The notes under the pieces are model-generated. The model made no database searches. It saw only the letters and a list, made by a program, of their open reading frames with translations, and was not told where the DNA came from. A stretch of 64,000 bases of DNA, from assembly GCF_005047355.1 (NCBI RefSeq), contig NZ_SUMC01000027.1:62001-126000 (forward strand), written 5' to 3'. A program made the position numbers and the translations under genes. This document shows, piece by piece, positions 30,923 through 41,440 of the stretch. Within the stretch, counting starts at the first letter, position 1; each line of letters opens with the position of its first letter. Source of the stretch: Actinacidiphila oryziradicis (GTDB lineage Bacteria > Actinomycetota > Actinomycetes > Streptomycetales > Streptomycetaceae).

Positions 30923-33836
30923 ATGGTGGACGTGGGGCAGCGGATTGTGCGAGATCACCAGTCACTGCTTGAGCGGGAGGCCGAACTCGGTGCGCTGGAC
31001 AGAGCGCTGACCGACCTCTGCGTCGAGCAGGACGATCCGAGCCGGGTCCGGCGCGGTGGCCTGCTCGTGTACTCGGCGCCGGCGGGGCTCGGGAAGACCG
31101 CGCTTCTCGCCGAGGCGCGCAGGCGTGCCGCCGTCCGCGGCTGTACGGTGCTGTCGGCGCGCGGCGGCGAACAGGAGCAGCGGCTGCCGTTCCACGTACT
31201 ACGGCAGCTTGTCCAGCCCCTGCTCGCGGCCATCCCGGAGAAGGAACACCCCGGGGTACTGGGCAGTTGGTACGACATCGTCGCGCCCGCCCTCGGCCTG
31301 GTGGCGGCGCGGGACGGCATCGAGCCCGATCCCACGGGGGTGCGCGACGGCCTGGACTGGATCATGACCCGGCTCGCGGTGAAGCACGGTCCCCTGGTCC
31401 TGGTCCTGGACGACGCTCATTGGGCCGACAGTGAATCCCTCGGTTGGCTGGCCGCCTTCGTCCCGAGGGCCGAAGAGCTTTCGATGCTGGTCGTCATCGG
31501 CTACCGCCCCGACGAACTTCCGCTCCAAGCCTCCCACTTCCGCAAGATCGCCGCGCGACACGGCTCGCGCCCCTTCGACCTGATGCCTCACGCCCGGCGC
31601 GGTCGGCCGGGTGGTCCGCGACTCGCTGGGCGAGGGCTCCGACGACGGCTTCTGCCGGGAATGCTGGGCCGTCACCGGAGGAAACCCCTTCGAGATCGTG
31701 GAGCTCACCGCCAAGATCCTGGACCGCGGGCTCAAGGCACAGCAGGAGAGCATCCCGGAACTCCCGCAGCTCGCCGCCGCGGTGAAGGGAGACGGCCTGG
31801 TCGAGCGGATCGCGCGCCTGGGCACCTCCAAGGTCCGCTTCACCTGGGCCGCGGCTGTTCTCGGCACCGAGATCTCGGCGTCCCTCGCCGCGCGCCTGGC
31901 CGCCATCGGGGCGGAGGAGGCCGTCGATGTGATCGAGCGCTTGCGCCAGGAGCGCATCCTCCGCCGCTCCGGTCCGGACGCCACCCTTGGCTTCGCCCAC
32001 CCACTGGTCGCCACCGCCATCTACCGTGCCATTCCCGGCGCCTTCCGCGTCAGCATGCACGGCGAGGCAGCGCGCGCGGTCGTCGACGCGGGGCTCGGAG
32101 CCACCGCGGCCTCCCGCCATCTGCTGGAGACGCAGCCCGAGGGAGACCCCTGGGTCGTCCACCAACTACGCGAAGCCGCTCGCGAGTACCTGCGATCCGG
32201 CGCCCCTGAGGCCGCCCGGCGCTGCCTCGACCGTGCTCTGCGCGAACCCCCGCCCTTCGCCGAGCGCGCCGCGGTCCTTTACGAACTCGGCCGCTCAGCG
32301 CTGCTCAGCGAGCCAACCACCACGGTCAACCATCTACGGGCCGCCCTGGAGGAGCCGACGATCACCCCGGCGCTTCGCGAGTCCGTCACCTACCGGCTCG
32401 CCCAGGCGCTGGCGCACTCCGACCGCATGGCGGAGGCCGCACAGGTCGTCGCCCAAGAGGCGCAACGGGCCGCCAGCCACCGCAGTCGGCTGCGTATGCA
32501 GGCGGAGCAGTTCATGTATGACGCCTTCCGAGCCGATGAACAGGACTCACCCGCGCGGTCCCGCAGGCTCGCCAGGCTGGCTGGTCATCTGACCGGCCGC
32601 GCGCTGCCCGAGCGTTACATCCTCGGCCTGCGGGCCTGGGACGCGGTGGTGAAGGGCGAACCCGCCGCCACCGCACTGCGCTTCGCCGAGGAAGCGCTCG
32701 GCACCGGTCTCAGCTGGACGGACGACGACTACGGGTTCGAACTGCCGGTCATGGTCGCCCTGACCTTCATGTACTGCGACCAGCCCGGCCGGGCGGAAGC
32801 CCTGTTCATCAAGGGAATCGCCGAACTGGAGCGCAAGGGCTGGCGCGGCGCGCACCTCTTGTTCGGCTTCTCCCTCCTCGGCTACATCCGCTACCGGCGC
32901 GGCCGGCTCGCCGCGGCCGAGAACGTGGTGCGCGAAGGTCTGCGGATCGCCGACCGGGCGGGGCAGTCGACCCCCGCCCGCTGGTCCGCGGTCGGCGTCC
33001 TCATCGAGATCCTGCTTGCCCGCGGCCGCACCGAGGAAGCCCGGAAACTCGCCGACGAATCCAGCTTCGGCGATGTGATCCCGAACGCCGTCGTCTACCC
33101 CGACTCGCAGACCGTGTTCAGTGAAATCCTCCTGGCACAGGGATTGAACACACAGGCCGAACGGCACCTGACGGCGGTAGGGAGCCGTCTGGAAGGACGC
33201 GGTATGCGCAATCCCGCCTGGTGCCCCTGGCAGCTCCACCTCGCTGATGCCGTGGCCTACGCCGACCCCGCACGCGCCACCACCATCACCCGGGACGCTC
33301 TTGAGCGCGCCCGCCAGTTCGGTACCGAGACCGCGATCGGCCAAGCGCTCCATGCCTCCGCGCTGGTGACCAGCGGCCCCGAACAGATGAAACTGCTGGC
33401 CGATGCCGTCCGGCACCTTGAGCGCTCTCCCTCTTCCTACGAACTGGCCCGGGCGCTGGTCGGCCACGGCGCCGCCCTGCGTCGCGCCGGCCTCGCCCAG
33501 GACGCGGCCGACCAGCTCCACCGCGGTCTGGAGAGCGCGGTGAACTGCGGTGCCGACCCGCTCGCAGCCAGCGCCCGTGAGGAGCTCGCCGCCGCCGGGC
33601 TGCGCCCCCTGCAACTGCTCTCCGACGGCACCGACGCGCTCAGCGCCCAGGAGCAGGAAGTGGCCGAACAGGCCGTCCTCGGCCATTCCACCGCCCGGAT
33701 CGCCGAAGGCCGGGGCATGACGGAACGTTCCGTGACAGCAATGCTGTCCACCGTCTACCGAAAGGTCGGCACTGATCACGCCGGACTGGCCAAGGTGTTG
33801 TCGCACGGCACATACGCCACATACGGCGGGAAGTGA
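30923..33836 (+). pseudogene. LuxR-family LAL regulator (AAA ATPase-HTH), frameshifted
   Basis: The N-terminal frame (30923 to about 31590) has Walker A S-A-P-A-G-L-G-K-T and Walker B L-V-L-V-L-D-D-A-H-W-A-D of a large ATP-binding LuxR regulator. Near 31590-31605 that frame changes to arginine/glycine-rich nonsense. The homologous protein resumes in another frame at V-G-R-V-V-R-D-S-L-G-E and runs to the stop at 33836. The C-terminus has the LuxR helix-turn-helix, with S-A-Q-E-Q-E-V-A-E and R-I-A-E-G-R-G-M-T-E-R-S-V-T. Reading across the shift (net loss of two or gain of one base) gives about 970 residues, normal for LALs. It may be truly inactivated or a sequencing error. Divergent from the terpene synthase. 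Confidence 0.8.
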
Positions 33837-33886
33837 GCACCACGACCCGGGGCCGCGCGGCGGCCCCGGGCACGTACGATGTCGGC

Positions 33887-34387
33887 ATGTCGTTCCTCCG
33901 CCGCCGCAATGCCGCAGTGCCCACCGGGCCGGACTTCGATGTCCTCGCCATGGACCCGGGGGACTGGCCGGGCAATCTCGGCGCGGGCCTGCTGCCGGGC
34001 CCGGACGGCAGCTGCCAGGGCATTTTCCTGCGCTACGACCTCTTCGGGGGCCGTGGCCCCGCGATGCTGATCGGCAACCTCCCCGAGAACTCGCCGGCCC
34101 GCGAGCTGGAGGAGGGCCAGCCGCCTTTCGAGGTGGCTCAGCTGTTGGTGGCCCTCGGCAACGATGAGCCGGTGGAGGTCGTCGACATCGAGGACACCCC
34201 CGTGATGCAGGGCGACAACCTGTTGATCGTGCGCCGTGTCAAACTCTCCGAGGCCAGGATCGCCTGCTCCCAGTTCGACCGCAGCGACGGTGTCCAGGTG
34301 ACCATCGCCACCTGGGACCGGCCGATCACCGACGACCTGTACCAGCTGCTCAAGCCATTGCCGGCGGAGATGTTCCAGCAGGGCTGA
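33887..34387 (+). CDS. Conserved hypothetical protein
   Basis: This 166-residue soluble protein starts M-S-F-L-R-R-R-N and contains D-V-L-A-M-D-P-G-D-W-P-G-N-L and I-F-L-R-Y-D-L-F-G-G. It is acidic, without signal peptide, membrane segment or catalytic motif that I recognise. The ATG at 33887 is preferred over a GTG at 33833 because the extra residues are low-complexity. It lies 50 bp after the LAL gene and converges with the amidase gene. Codon use is typical for the genome, so it is a real gene of unknown role. Confidence 0.7.
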   Translation: MSFLRRRNAAVPTGPDFDVLAMDPGDWPGNLGAGLLPGPDGSCQGIFLRYDLFGGRGPAMLIGNLPENSPARELEEGQPPFEVAQLLVALGNDEPVEVVDIEDTPVMQGDNLLIVRRVKLSEARIACSQFDRSDGVQVTIATWDRPITDDLYQLLKPLPAEMFQQG

Positions 34388-34403
34388 GCAGCCGGCGGGC
34401 CCG

Positions 34404-36380
34404 TCACCCCCGCGTCGAGGGCAGCACGCTCACGTCATCGGCCTTCACGTACGCCACCCGGTGGCCGAACTGGATCTCGTAGTACTCCTGCTGCCCCCGT
34501 ACCACCACATGTTGCGCGGGGTCGAAGGTCACCGACCGGTAGTACTCGCCCAGTGTCCGCTGGCCGAGCACATACCGCTGTCCCGCGAGCAGCTTGTACG
34601 GCAGTGGGGAGACCACCTGCACCGGAACGCCGGCGGGGTAGGCCGCCGCTTCCGGGTAGGCGCGGCCGTACACCGGGATGTCGGCCAGGCCCTCCTTCGG
34701 GGTGATGACCCACCCTCGTGCGTTGACGGCGGTCGGCTGCTGTACCGGGTCGTGGAACCAGGCCTTCTGCCCGAGGTACCAGATCGCTGTCCAGCCGCCC
34801 TGCCGCTCCGCGACCGCGAACTGCTGGCCGGTGGAGGCGCGGGCCCCGGTGTCATTGACGCCGGTGGTGGAGTCGCTGTTCGGGTGCAGTCCGATGTCCT
34901 TCACCAACGGGGCGTCCTCGCTCGGCTCGGTGTAGAGCCGCACTGCCTCCGAGCCGCGCGCCGGGCAGGTGTCACCGGCCTTGACGCAGCCGGTGTACAC
35001 CGGCTGGTTCTTCTCGTAGTCCGGCCGGATGGTGACCAGCCCGCCCTGTGGGCCGGCGGTGGCTCGCAGCGGGGCGCCCATCAGCTGGAAGTAGTGCGCC
35101 CAGTCCCAGTACGGGCCGGGGTCGGTGTGCATTCCCGGGATGTACGAGGTGGTGGGGCCGGGCACGGTGTCGTGGCCGAGGATGTGCTGCCGGTCCAGGG
35201 GAATGCGGTACTTCTGCGCGAGGTACGCCACCAGCCGGGCCGAGCTGCGGTACATCGACTCCGTGTACCAGGTGCCGGGCTCAGCGAGGAAACCCTCGTG
35301 CTCGATGCCGATCGACTTGGCGTTGACGTACCAGTTGCCCGCGTGCCAGCCGACGTCCTTGGTCTGCACATGCTGGTCCACATGGCCGTCGGCCGACCGG
35401 ATCGTGTAGTGCCAGGCGAGATAGGTCGGGTCCTGCACCAGCTTGAGGGTGGTGTCCCAGGAACCCTCGGTGTCGTGGATGACGATGTAGTCGATCTTCT
35501 CATCGTTGGGGCGGTCGGCGAGATCATGGTTTCCGTAGTCACCGGCGCCGAACTCCTCGTAGGGTGCCGGGAGCCACTCGCAGGCCAGTTGGCGCGGGCA
35601 CTCGGTGCCGCTGTTGTCGATGTCCTTCAGACCCAGCGCACGGACCTGGGCACGGACCTGGGCGGTGCCCGGGACCAGGCCCGGATGGGCGCTCAGCGCG
35701 ACCGGCTGGCCGCTGTCCGTGGTGCGGGCCTCACCGTCCCGGACCACCTGGAAGACATTGTCGGCGAAGACGGCGGCGGTCTTGGCGTCGTCGGCCCCCG
35801 AGTAGCGGGCCACTGCCCCGTACCAGTCCGCCGGGTCGGAGCTCAGCGGCTCGCCCAGCGCCTTCTGCGTGGCGAGGAGCAGCGCCGCGCCCCCTTCGAC
35901 ATTGGCAGCCGGGTTCTTGCGCAGCTGCTCGCCGGACAGCCCGGTGAGGCCGGCGGCGCGCTCCAGCGTGGTGAGCGTCGCCGGCAGCTTCGTTACGTCC
36001 TTCACCGCGCTTGCGGTGCTCACGGTGCCGGCAGTGCTCGTCAGCGGCCGCTGGTCGTCGCCGCGAGCGTCATTGCCCCCGTCGCCCTGCTGCGGGAAGT
36101 CGGCGAGTGCGGTGCGCGCGTCGGTCAGATGCATCGGACCGTAGCCGGCGGTGACGCTCGGCAGACCCGCGTGCGCATCCCAGCGCGACTCCAGATAGGA
36201 GACCCCGAGCAGCACCTCCTCAGGCACCCGATACCGCTGTGCGGCCTCGGCGAAGGCCTGCTGGAGCGATAAGGTCCCCGGCGCCGTCGCACCGGCGGAC
36301 GATGACGGGGAGACCACTGGCAGAAGCGCGGCGAGAGCGACCGTCGCCGTGGCCGTTCTGAGTGTGACCGATCTTCGCAC
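34404..36380 (-). CDS. Secreted N-acetylmuramoyl-L-alanine amidase (PGRP/amidase_2)
   Basis: The 658-residue protein starts with a signal peptide (V-R-R-S-V-T-L-R-T, a hydrophobic run, then S-S-S-A-G-A). A lysozyme-like helical region follows (residues about 30-75, with P-E-E-V-L-L-G-V-S-Y-L-E-S-R). The amidase_2 domain (about 275-430) has I-V-I-H-D-T-E-G, H-Y-T-I-R-S, I-G-I-E-H-E-G and M-H-T-D-P-G-P, which carry the zinc histidines and catalytic residues. The C-terminal third may bind the cell wall. It should cleave peptides from peptidoglycan outside the membrane. GTG 36380 follows AGGAGG by five bases; a longer open frame upstream has no signal sequence. Confidence 0.87.
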   Translation of the reverse strand: MRRSVTLRTATATVALAALLPVVSPSSSAGATAPGTLSLQQAFAEAAQRYRVPEEVLLGVSYLESRWDAHAGLPSVTAGYGPMHLTDARTALADFPQQGDGGNDARGDDQRPLTSTAGTVSTASAVKDVTKLPATLTTLERAAGLTGLSGEQLRKNPAANVEGGAALLLATQKALGEPLSSDPADWYGAVARYSGADDAKTAAVFADNVFQVVRDGEARTTDSGQPVALSAHPGLVPGTAQVRAQVRALGLKDIDNSGTECPRQLACEWLPAPYEEFGAGDYGNHDLADRPNDEKIDYIVIHDTEGSWDTTLKLVQDPTYLAWHYTIRSADGHVDQHVQTKDVGWHAGNWYVNAKSIGIEHEGFLAEPGTWYTESMYRSSARLVAYLAQKYRIPLDRQHILGHDTVPGPTTSYIPGMHTDPGPYWDWAHYFQLMGAPLRATAGPQGGLVTIRPDYEKNQPVYTGCVKAGDTCPARGSEAVRLYTEPSEDAPLVKDIGLHPNSDSTTGVNDTGARASTGQQFAVAERQGGWTAIWYLGQKAWFHDPVQQPTAVNARGWVITPKEGLADIPVYGRAYPEAAAYPAGVPVQVVSPLPYKLLAGQRYVLGQRTLGEYYRSVTFDPAQHVVVRGQQEYYEIQFGHRVAYVKADDVSVLPSTRG

Positions 36381-36597
36381 CGCAGCCTCCTGTGGTTGGC
36401 CGGGCCGGCAGGGGCCTGACAGAACCTCAGAGGTATCTGTTGCCGGACTGTCCGTCAACTGTGCGAAACCGGACGGGCCCACGAATCAAGCCCGGCGGCG
36501 CGGATCAGCCCTTCGGGCCGGACTTGGGTGCGGCCGGCGTTCCGGGACAGGAAAACCTGCCCCGGAACGTCCGGACCGAGTCGCCCGAGGGGGGAGC

Positions 36598-37683
36598 TCA
36601 CCTCGTACCGACGGCGGCCCTGACGGCCCTTCGGGCCAGGCCGCAGTCGTCGTGCAGCCGGCGCAGCAGCAGCCGCTGCTCCTCGCCGGCCTCGGCCGCC
36701 CCGGGAGCGGCTGGGACGGTGCTGCGCATGGCGCGCTGCACTGCGGTCTCGTAGGTACGGATCTCCCTGGTCAGGACAAGCATCAGGTTCACCAGGAAGG
36801 CGTCCCGGGAAGCCGGACCGGCCGCCTGCGCCATCTGGCTGATCTGCCGCCGGGTGACCGGGTCGTCGCCCAATATCGACCAGAGGACCGCGAGGTCATA
36901 GCCAGGGAGATACCAACCGGCGTGCTCCCAGTCCACCAGCACGGGACCGGCCGGGGACAGCAGCACATTCGACAGCAGGGCGTCACCGTGGTTGAACTGC
37001 CACGGCACATGGCCGAGGCCGTGCAGCAGCTTCTGCAGATCGCCCATGTCGCGGTCGGTGAGCAACCCCAGCTCGTGGTAGCGGGAGATCCGGGTCGGAT
37101 AGTCCAGCGGGGCTTCGAACACCCGGGTCGGCGGACGCCACAGATTCACCCGGCAGAACGCGCCGAGCGTGGCCCGCACATCGGTCCGCGGCGGGGCTTC
37201 GACCGGATGCCGCTGGAGGGCGGCGGGCCGGCCGGGCATCCGCTCCAGGACGAGGGTGCAGCTCTCCGGATCTGCGGCGATCAGCCGTGGCACCCTGGCG
37301 GGGGGGCGATGTCGCACAAAAGACCGATAGGCCGCTATTTCGTGCTGGAACCGTTCGACCCACGCGGGGGAGTGGTCCAGCAGGCACTTGGCGACCGCCG
37401 GGCTGCGTCCGGAAGTGCCGACCAGCAGCACCGAGCGTCCGCTTCGCCGCAGCAGCTGGACGGGCGTGAACTCGGGGCAGATCCGCTGTACCGAGGCGAT
37501 CGCCGTGCGCAGTTGAGCGCCCTGGGGGCCGGTCAAGTCGAGTCTCCCGCTGAGCGGGTGAGCGGCACCCGCCGCCATGCCCCGCCGGGCGGCGACGAGG
37601 GGGCGGGGTCGTATCACGGTGTCGGCCCCGGAGGTGTACGAGGGCCGGGGCGGGGCGGACACGGAGGACGATGCTGTGTACAT
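36598..37683 (-). CDS. Aminoglycoside phosphotransferase-family protein
   Basis: An APH/choline-kinase fold protein of up to 361 residues. F-N-H-G-D-A-L-L-S-N-V-L-L is the catalytic loop with Asp, and V-L-V-D-W-E-H-A-G-W-Y the metal-binding Asp-Trp. The ATP lobe has S-P-A-V-A-K-C-L with the probable lysine. The start is uncertain: ATG 37683 has no ribosome binding site, and ATG 37578 (M-A-A-G-A-A-H-P) is an alternative. The type is conserved in Streptomyces and is not obviously a resistance gene. It is divergent from the NsdA-like regulator across an empty 390-bp gap. Confidence 0.78.
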   Translation of the reverse strand: MYTASSSVSAPPRPSYTSGADTVIRPRPLVAARRGMAAGAAHPLSGRLDLTGPQGAQLRTAIASVQRICPEFTPVQLLRRSGRSVLLVGTSGRSPAVAKCLLDHSPAWVERFQHEIAAYRSFVRHRPPARVPRLIAADPESCTLVLERMPGRPAALQRHPVEAPPRTDVRATLGAFCRVNLWRPPTRVFEAPLDYPTRISRYHELGLLTDRDMGDLQKLLHGLGHVPWQFNHGDALLSNVLLSPAGPVLVDWEHAGWYLPGYDLAVLWSILGDDPVTRRQISQMAQAAGPASRDAFLVNLMLVLTREIRTYETAVQRAMRSTVPAAPGAAEAGEEQRLLLRRLHDDCGLARRAVRAAVGTR

Positions 37684-38076
37684 GAGGGGGGGACAGTCCC
37701 TTCCTGTGCCTGCAAGTTCATTGGACAGCTCTGGAGCGGTGCCGACGCGTGGACGGTACCGGAACCGGTGTCGGCGTCCGGTCCTCCCGCACCCTGGGGA
37801 ATGCGGGCTCCGGGCCGGTGGTCCGGTCGTCCACGCGCCGGGCGCCCTCCCCGATAGGTACGTAAGGAAACTGTCAGGCGTTCATCCGCTCATCAAGTTC
37901 TTCCGAACATACACTTCCGGGAGCCGGCTGCTGCCGGGCCGGGTGGCGCCTTTCTACCTGACACCCCGGTCTGGGTGGCAGACCATGTGGCGCACCCTGG
38001 CGAACCCTGGCGAATGTTCCCACGCCCTGGATCTGCGGATTACTGTCAACTCAGCCGAGGAACCTGGGGGCTTGAC
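37684..38076. other. Intergenic region upstream of the NsdA-like gene
   Basis: No gene is supported in these 393 bases. They hold the divergent promoters of the phosphotransferase and the NsdA-like regulator. A 10-bp tandem direct repeat ACCCTGGCGA occurs twice at 37994-38013, 63 bp before the regulator start. A local A/T-rich stretch near 37859-37915 may contain a promoter. Confidence 0.45.
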
Positions 38077-39549
38077 GTGGGCAAGGAATCCAACACCCGA
38101 CTCGCGGACCTGTTCGGCCTCACCGGCTGGTCCAAGGGCGAACTCGCACGGCTGGTCAACCGGCAGGCGGCGGCCATGGGCCACCCCCAGTTGGCGACCG
38201 ACACCTCGCGGGTACGCCGTTGGATCGAAACCGGGGAATCGCCGCGCGAGCCCGTGCCGAGTGTGTTGGCGGCTTTGTTCACCGAGCGTCTCGGCCGTGT
38301 CGTAACCATCGAGGATCTCGGGTTCGGCCGGCATCGGAGTAAGGGAAAGAAACAGGCCGTCGACGGTCTGCCCTGGGCACCGGAACGGACGGCCGCGGTC
38401 CTCACCGAATTCACGGGAATGGACCTCATGCTCAACCGACGCGGTCTGGTGGGCGCGGGCGCCGCGCTCGCCGCTGGCTCCGCTCTCAGCGGCGCCATGC
38501 ACGAGTGGCTCCACACCGATCCGACACTGGCGGCCGACGCTCCGTCGTTCGATGACCCCCTCAGTTCACTCTCCGCCGACCCAGCTTCTTTCGACCGGTA
38601 CGAGGCGGCCCCGGTCGGGGCCCAGGAGATCGAGGCCCTTGAGCGCTCGGTCGAAGTGTTCCGCGCCTGGGACGCGTCGCGTGGCGGCGGGCTCCAGCGC
38701 AAGGCGGTCGTCGGCCAGCTCAACGAGGTGGGCGGGATGCTCTCCTACCATCATCCCCTGCCGCTGCAACGCAGGCTGTGGGGGGTGGCGGCGAATCTCG
38801 CCGTACTGGCCGGATGGATGTCACATGACGTGGGTCTGGAACCCACCGCGCAGAAGTACTTCGTGATCGCCGCGCACGCGGCCCGGGAGGGCGGCGACCG
38901 GCCCCGGGCCGGAGAGGCGCTCTCCCGGGCCGCCCGCCAGATGGTGCATCTCGGGCGGCCCGACGACGCGCTGGACCTGATGCAGCTGGCGAAGTCGGGG
39001 TCCGGCGAGGAAACGCTGCCGCGCACCATGGCCATGCTGAACACGATCGAGGCGTGGGCGCTGGCGGCCAAGGGCCAGGGACAGGCCGCCCGGCGCACCT
39101 TGGGGCAGGCGGAGGATCTGTTTGTCTCCGACCGGAGCGATGTTCCGCCGCCGAGTTGGATGCAACTGTTCGACGAGGCGGATTTGCACGGCATGCAGGC
39201 GCTGGTGTTCCGCACCCTGGCCGAGCATGACCCCGCCGCCGCGAGCCTGTCGCAGTACCACGGCAATCGGGCGATGGCGCTGCGGCAGGCGGGGCGGGAG
39301 CGGTCGATGATCTTTGACCATATCTCGATGGCGTCCGCCTGCTTCATCGCCGATGACCCCGAGCAGGCCGACACCTACGCCAGGCTGGCCCTTGCCGCCA
39401 TCAACAAGACCTCGTCCCACCGGACCTGGGACCGGCTGCGTGAGATGTACCGGCTCACCGGCCGGTATTCGAGCTTCCCCAAGATCCAGGAACTGCGCGA
39501 CGAGATCCAGCTGGCGATGCCCAAGCCTGCCCGGAACAAAGCGGTGTAG
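38077..39549 (+). CDS. NsdA/NsdB-like regulatory protein
   Basis: The 490-residue protein opens with a helix-turn-helix-like region, G-W-S-K-G-E-L-A-R-L-V-N-R-Q followed by T-D-T-S-R-V-R-R-W-I-E-T-G and P-V-P-S-V-L-A-A-L-F-T-E-R-L-G. It continues with M-L-N-R-R-G-L-V-G-A-G-A-A-L-A-A-G-S, then a long helical TPR-like C-terminal part. This is the architecture of NsdA, a negative regulator of sporulation and antibiotic production in S. coelicolor. The GTG at 38077 follows GGGGG; 34 upstream codons are open but poorly biased. The internal hydrophobic segment near residue 120 may be a buried helix rather than a signal. Confidence 0.8.
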   Translation: MGKESNTRLADLFGLTGWSKGELARLVNRQAAAMGHPQLATDTSRVRRWIETGESPREPVPSVLAALFTERLGRVVTIEDLGFGRHRSKGKKQAVDGLPWAPERTAAVLTEFTGMDLMLNRRGLVGAGAALAAGSALSGAMHEWLHTDPTLAADAPSFDDPLSSLSADPASFDRYEAAPVGAQEIEALERSVEVFRAWDASRGGGLQRKAVVGQLNEVGGMLSYHHPLPLQRRLWGVAANLAVLAGWMSHDVGLEPTAQKYFVIAAHAAREGGDRPRAGEALSRAARQMVHLGRPDDALDLMQLAKSGSGEETLPRTMAMLNTIEAWALAAKGQGQAARRTLGQAEDLFVSDRSDVPPPSWMQLFDEADLHGMQALVFRTLAEHDPAAASLSQYHGNRAMALRQAGRERSMIFDHISMASACFIADDPEQADTYARLALAAINKTSSHRTWDRLREMYRLTGRYSSFPKIQELRDEIQLAMPKPARNKAV

Positions 39550-39653
39550 ACGGCGGGGCACCGGTCAGCAGACGACCCGCCGCCGAACGGGCCGACTGCC
39601 GGGATCACCTACAGGAAACCCAAACCAATAACCAGGAATCGGGCGAATCGCGC

Positions 39654-41105
39654 TCAGGGGAACCGGGCGATCAGCACGCAGGCGTCGTCCTCGCGTTCGG
39701 GAGTTCCGAGTTCTTCCACCACCGTGCGCACGCAGTCCTGCGCGGTACGGGCGTCCGCGAACCGCGGACCCATGGCGAGCAGCCGCTGGGTGCCCGCAGC
39801 GACGTCGGTGGCGTGGCGTGGCACCAGCCCCTCGGTGTGCAGGACGAGCAGGTCGCCAGGGGCGAGCTGCTCGGTGGTCTGGGCGTAGCGGGCGCCGCAG
39901 GTGGCGCCGAGCAGTACGCCCTCGGGGGGATCCAGGACGCGCCCCGTCCCGTTGCGGAACAGCAGCGGGGCGGGGTGCCCTGCCTGGGCCCACACCAGGG
40001 CGCGGTCCTCCGGACGGTAGCGGCAGCACAGGGCGCTGCCCAGGGTGGGCTGCGCGGAGGTGTCGAGCAGCTGGTCGAGCCAGCCCATCAGGGGCGCGGG
40101 CTCCAGCCCCGCCAGGGCCATCCCGCGAAGGGCTCCGAGCAGCATCGCCATGCCGGAGGTGGCCGCCACTCCGTGGCCCGTCAGGTCGCCGACCGTCAGT
40201 AGGGTCGATCCGTCGGGCAGTGGCAAAGCGTCGTACCAGCCGCCGCCGATCAGGGCGCTGGTCCCTGAGGGCAGATAGTGGGCGGCGAGGTCCACGCTGA
40301 TGGGACCGCCCCCCTGCGGGAACCGCAGGGAGCCGCGCCATGGCGGGAGCACGGCTTCCTGCAGCTCGACCGCCAGCCTGTGCTCGGTCTGGGCGATCTG
40401 CCGCTGACGCTGCAGCGAGTCACGGGTTTCGCGCAGCGTTCGCTGGCTGCGGCGCAGTTCGCTGACGTCCCGGAGCACCGCCCACAGGGAGGCGGTGGCC
40501 CCGCCGGTGTCGAGTACCGGCTCGCCCACCATGTGCACCGTACGCACGGAGCCGTCGGGACGCACGATGCGGAATTCGCCGTCGATGGGCCGGCCGTCCA
40601 CCAGAGATCCGGTCACCATCGAGGTAAGGGTCTGCTGGTCCTCGGCGAAGAGCCAGGACGGCAACTCGTCGAGGGTCAGCGGGCCGTCCTCGGGTGAGCG
40701 GCCGAAGATGTGGTACAGGTCGTCCGACCACTCGACCGCGTCGGTGAGCAGGTCCCACTCGGCGCTGCCGGCCCTTCCGAGGGCGTGCGCGGCCATGGCA
40801 CCCAGTTGCTGCCGCGGCAACCGCGTCGGGTGGTCGCCCGGCTCGGCGGGGGCGGGTTCGGGGAGGCCGTCCCGCAATTGGCCGAGATGTTCGCCCAGGT
40901 CGTCCAGCTGGTGGACGGCGAGGTCGCACAATGCGCGCTGCCAGCGCAGCTGTGGGTCCGCGTCCTCTTCCATGGGCGGCGCGGAGTCACGGCGGACGGC
41001 GTCCACCCGGCCCCGTAACTGGCGCGCCTGGGAGATGAGTGCCTCGACCGCGCCGGGCTCCGGCGGTGGTGCGGGTGACGGCTCCGCATGCATATGGGAC
41101 GGCAT
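39654..41105 (-). CDS. PAS-domain PP2C/SpoIIE-type protein phosphatase
   Basis: Residues about 1-105 are a helical region, residues about 110-225 a PAS fold (E-W-S-D-D-L-Y-H-I-F-G-R-S and G-E-F-R-I-V-R-P-D-G-S-V), and the rest a SpoIIE phosphatase. The phosphatase begins E-L-Q-E-A-V-L-P with G-G-G-W-Y-D-A-L, G-D-L-T-G-H-G and E-D-D-A-C-V-L, whose Asp residues bind manganese. Of 483 residues, none forms a membrane segment. Such enzymes dephosphorylate anti-sigma-factor antagonists, so it probably feeds a sigma-B-like stress pathway in response to a PAS ligand. ATG 41105 follows GGAG. Confidence 0.9.
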   Translation of the reverse strand: MPSHMHAEPSPAPPPEPGAVEALISQARQLRGRVDAVRRDSAPPMEEDADPQLRWQRALCDLAVHQLDDLGEHLGQLRDGLPEPAPAEPGDHPTRLPRQQLGAMAAHALGRAGSAEWDLLTDAVEWSDDLYHIFGRSPEDGPLTLDELPSWLFAEDQQTLTSMVTGSLVDGRPIDGEFRIVRPDGSVRTVHMVGEPVLDTGGATASLWAVLRDVSELRRSQRTLRETRDSLQRQRQIAQTEHRLAVELQEAVLPPWRGSLRFPQGGGPISVDLAAHYLPSGTSALIGGGWYDALPLPDGSTLLTVGDLTGHGVAATSGMAMLLGALRGMALAGLEPAPLMGWLDQLLDTSAQPTLGSALCCRYRPEDRALVWAQAGHPAPLLFRNGTGRVLDPPEGVLLGATCGARYAQTTEQLAPGDLLVLHTEGLVPRHATDVAAGTQRLLAMGPRFADARTAQDCVRTVVEELGTPEREDDACVLIARFP

Positions 41106-41440
41106 GACGTTCTCCGAACGTGGTCTCCGATACAGACGCTGGGCGGCTGGTGCGGACGGAAGGGCCAGTGACGACTCTGTCACAGGGTGCGATGTCCTGT
41201 AAGGCTTTCGGTGATACCCATACCGGTGGTGCTCCTGGCGTATGCCAAGGGCCTTGTGGTCGCCGGTCGCCGCAGACTCCGCGGAATGGCCGACTCCGGG
41301 TAAGCTGCGGGCCGCCCGGTCCCCAATGCATTCCCCAGCGCTGCCAGGCATAAGGCTTGACGACAGCGGTAAGGATGCCGGGCACACCGGCGGCGGAAAT
41401 CCCGTTGCCAGCGAAACCCCCCGCACCGGATGCTGACCTC
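41106..41440. other. Divergent promoter region between phosphatase and HEAT-like gene
   Basis: No gene is supported in these 335 bases. A GGGTA pentamer at 41299-41303, typical of sigma-B-type -10 elements, faces the HEAT-like gene, but no convincing GTTT-type -35 stands at the right distance. TTG and ATG codons at 41357 and 41375 are in frame with the downstream gene and could extend it. Confidence 0.4.

Noticed and set aside
36381..36482. Upstream extension of the amidase
   Set aside because: The GTG at 36380 has AGGAGG at proper distance and begins a standard signal peptide; the extension would bury it.
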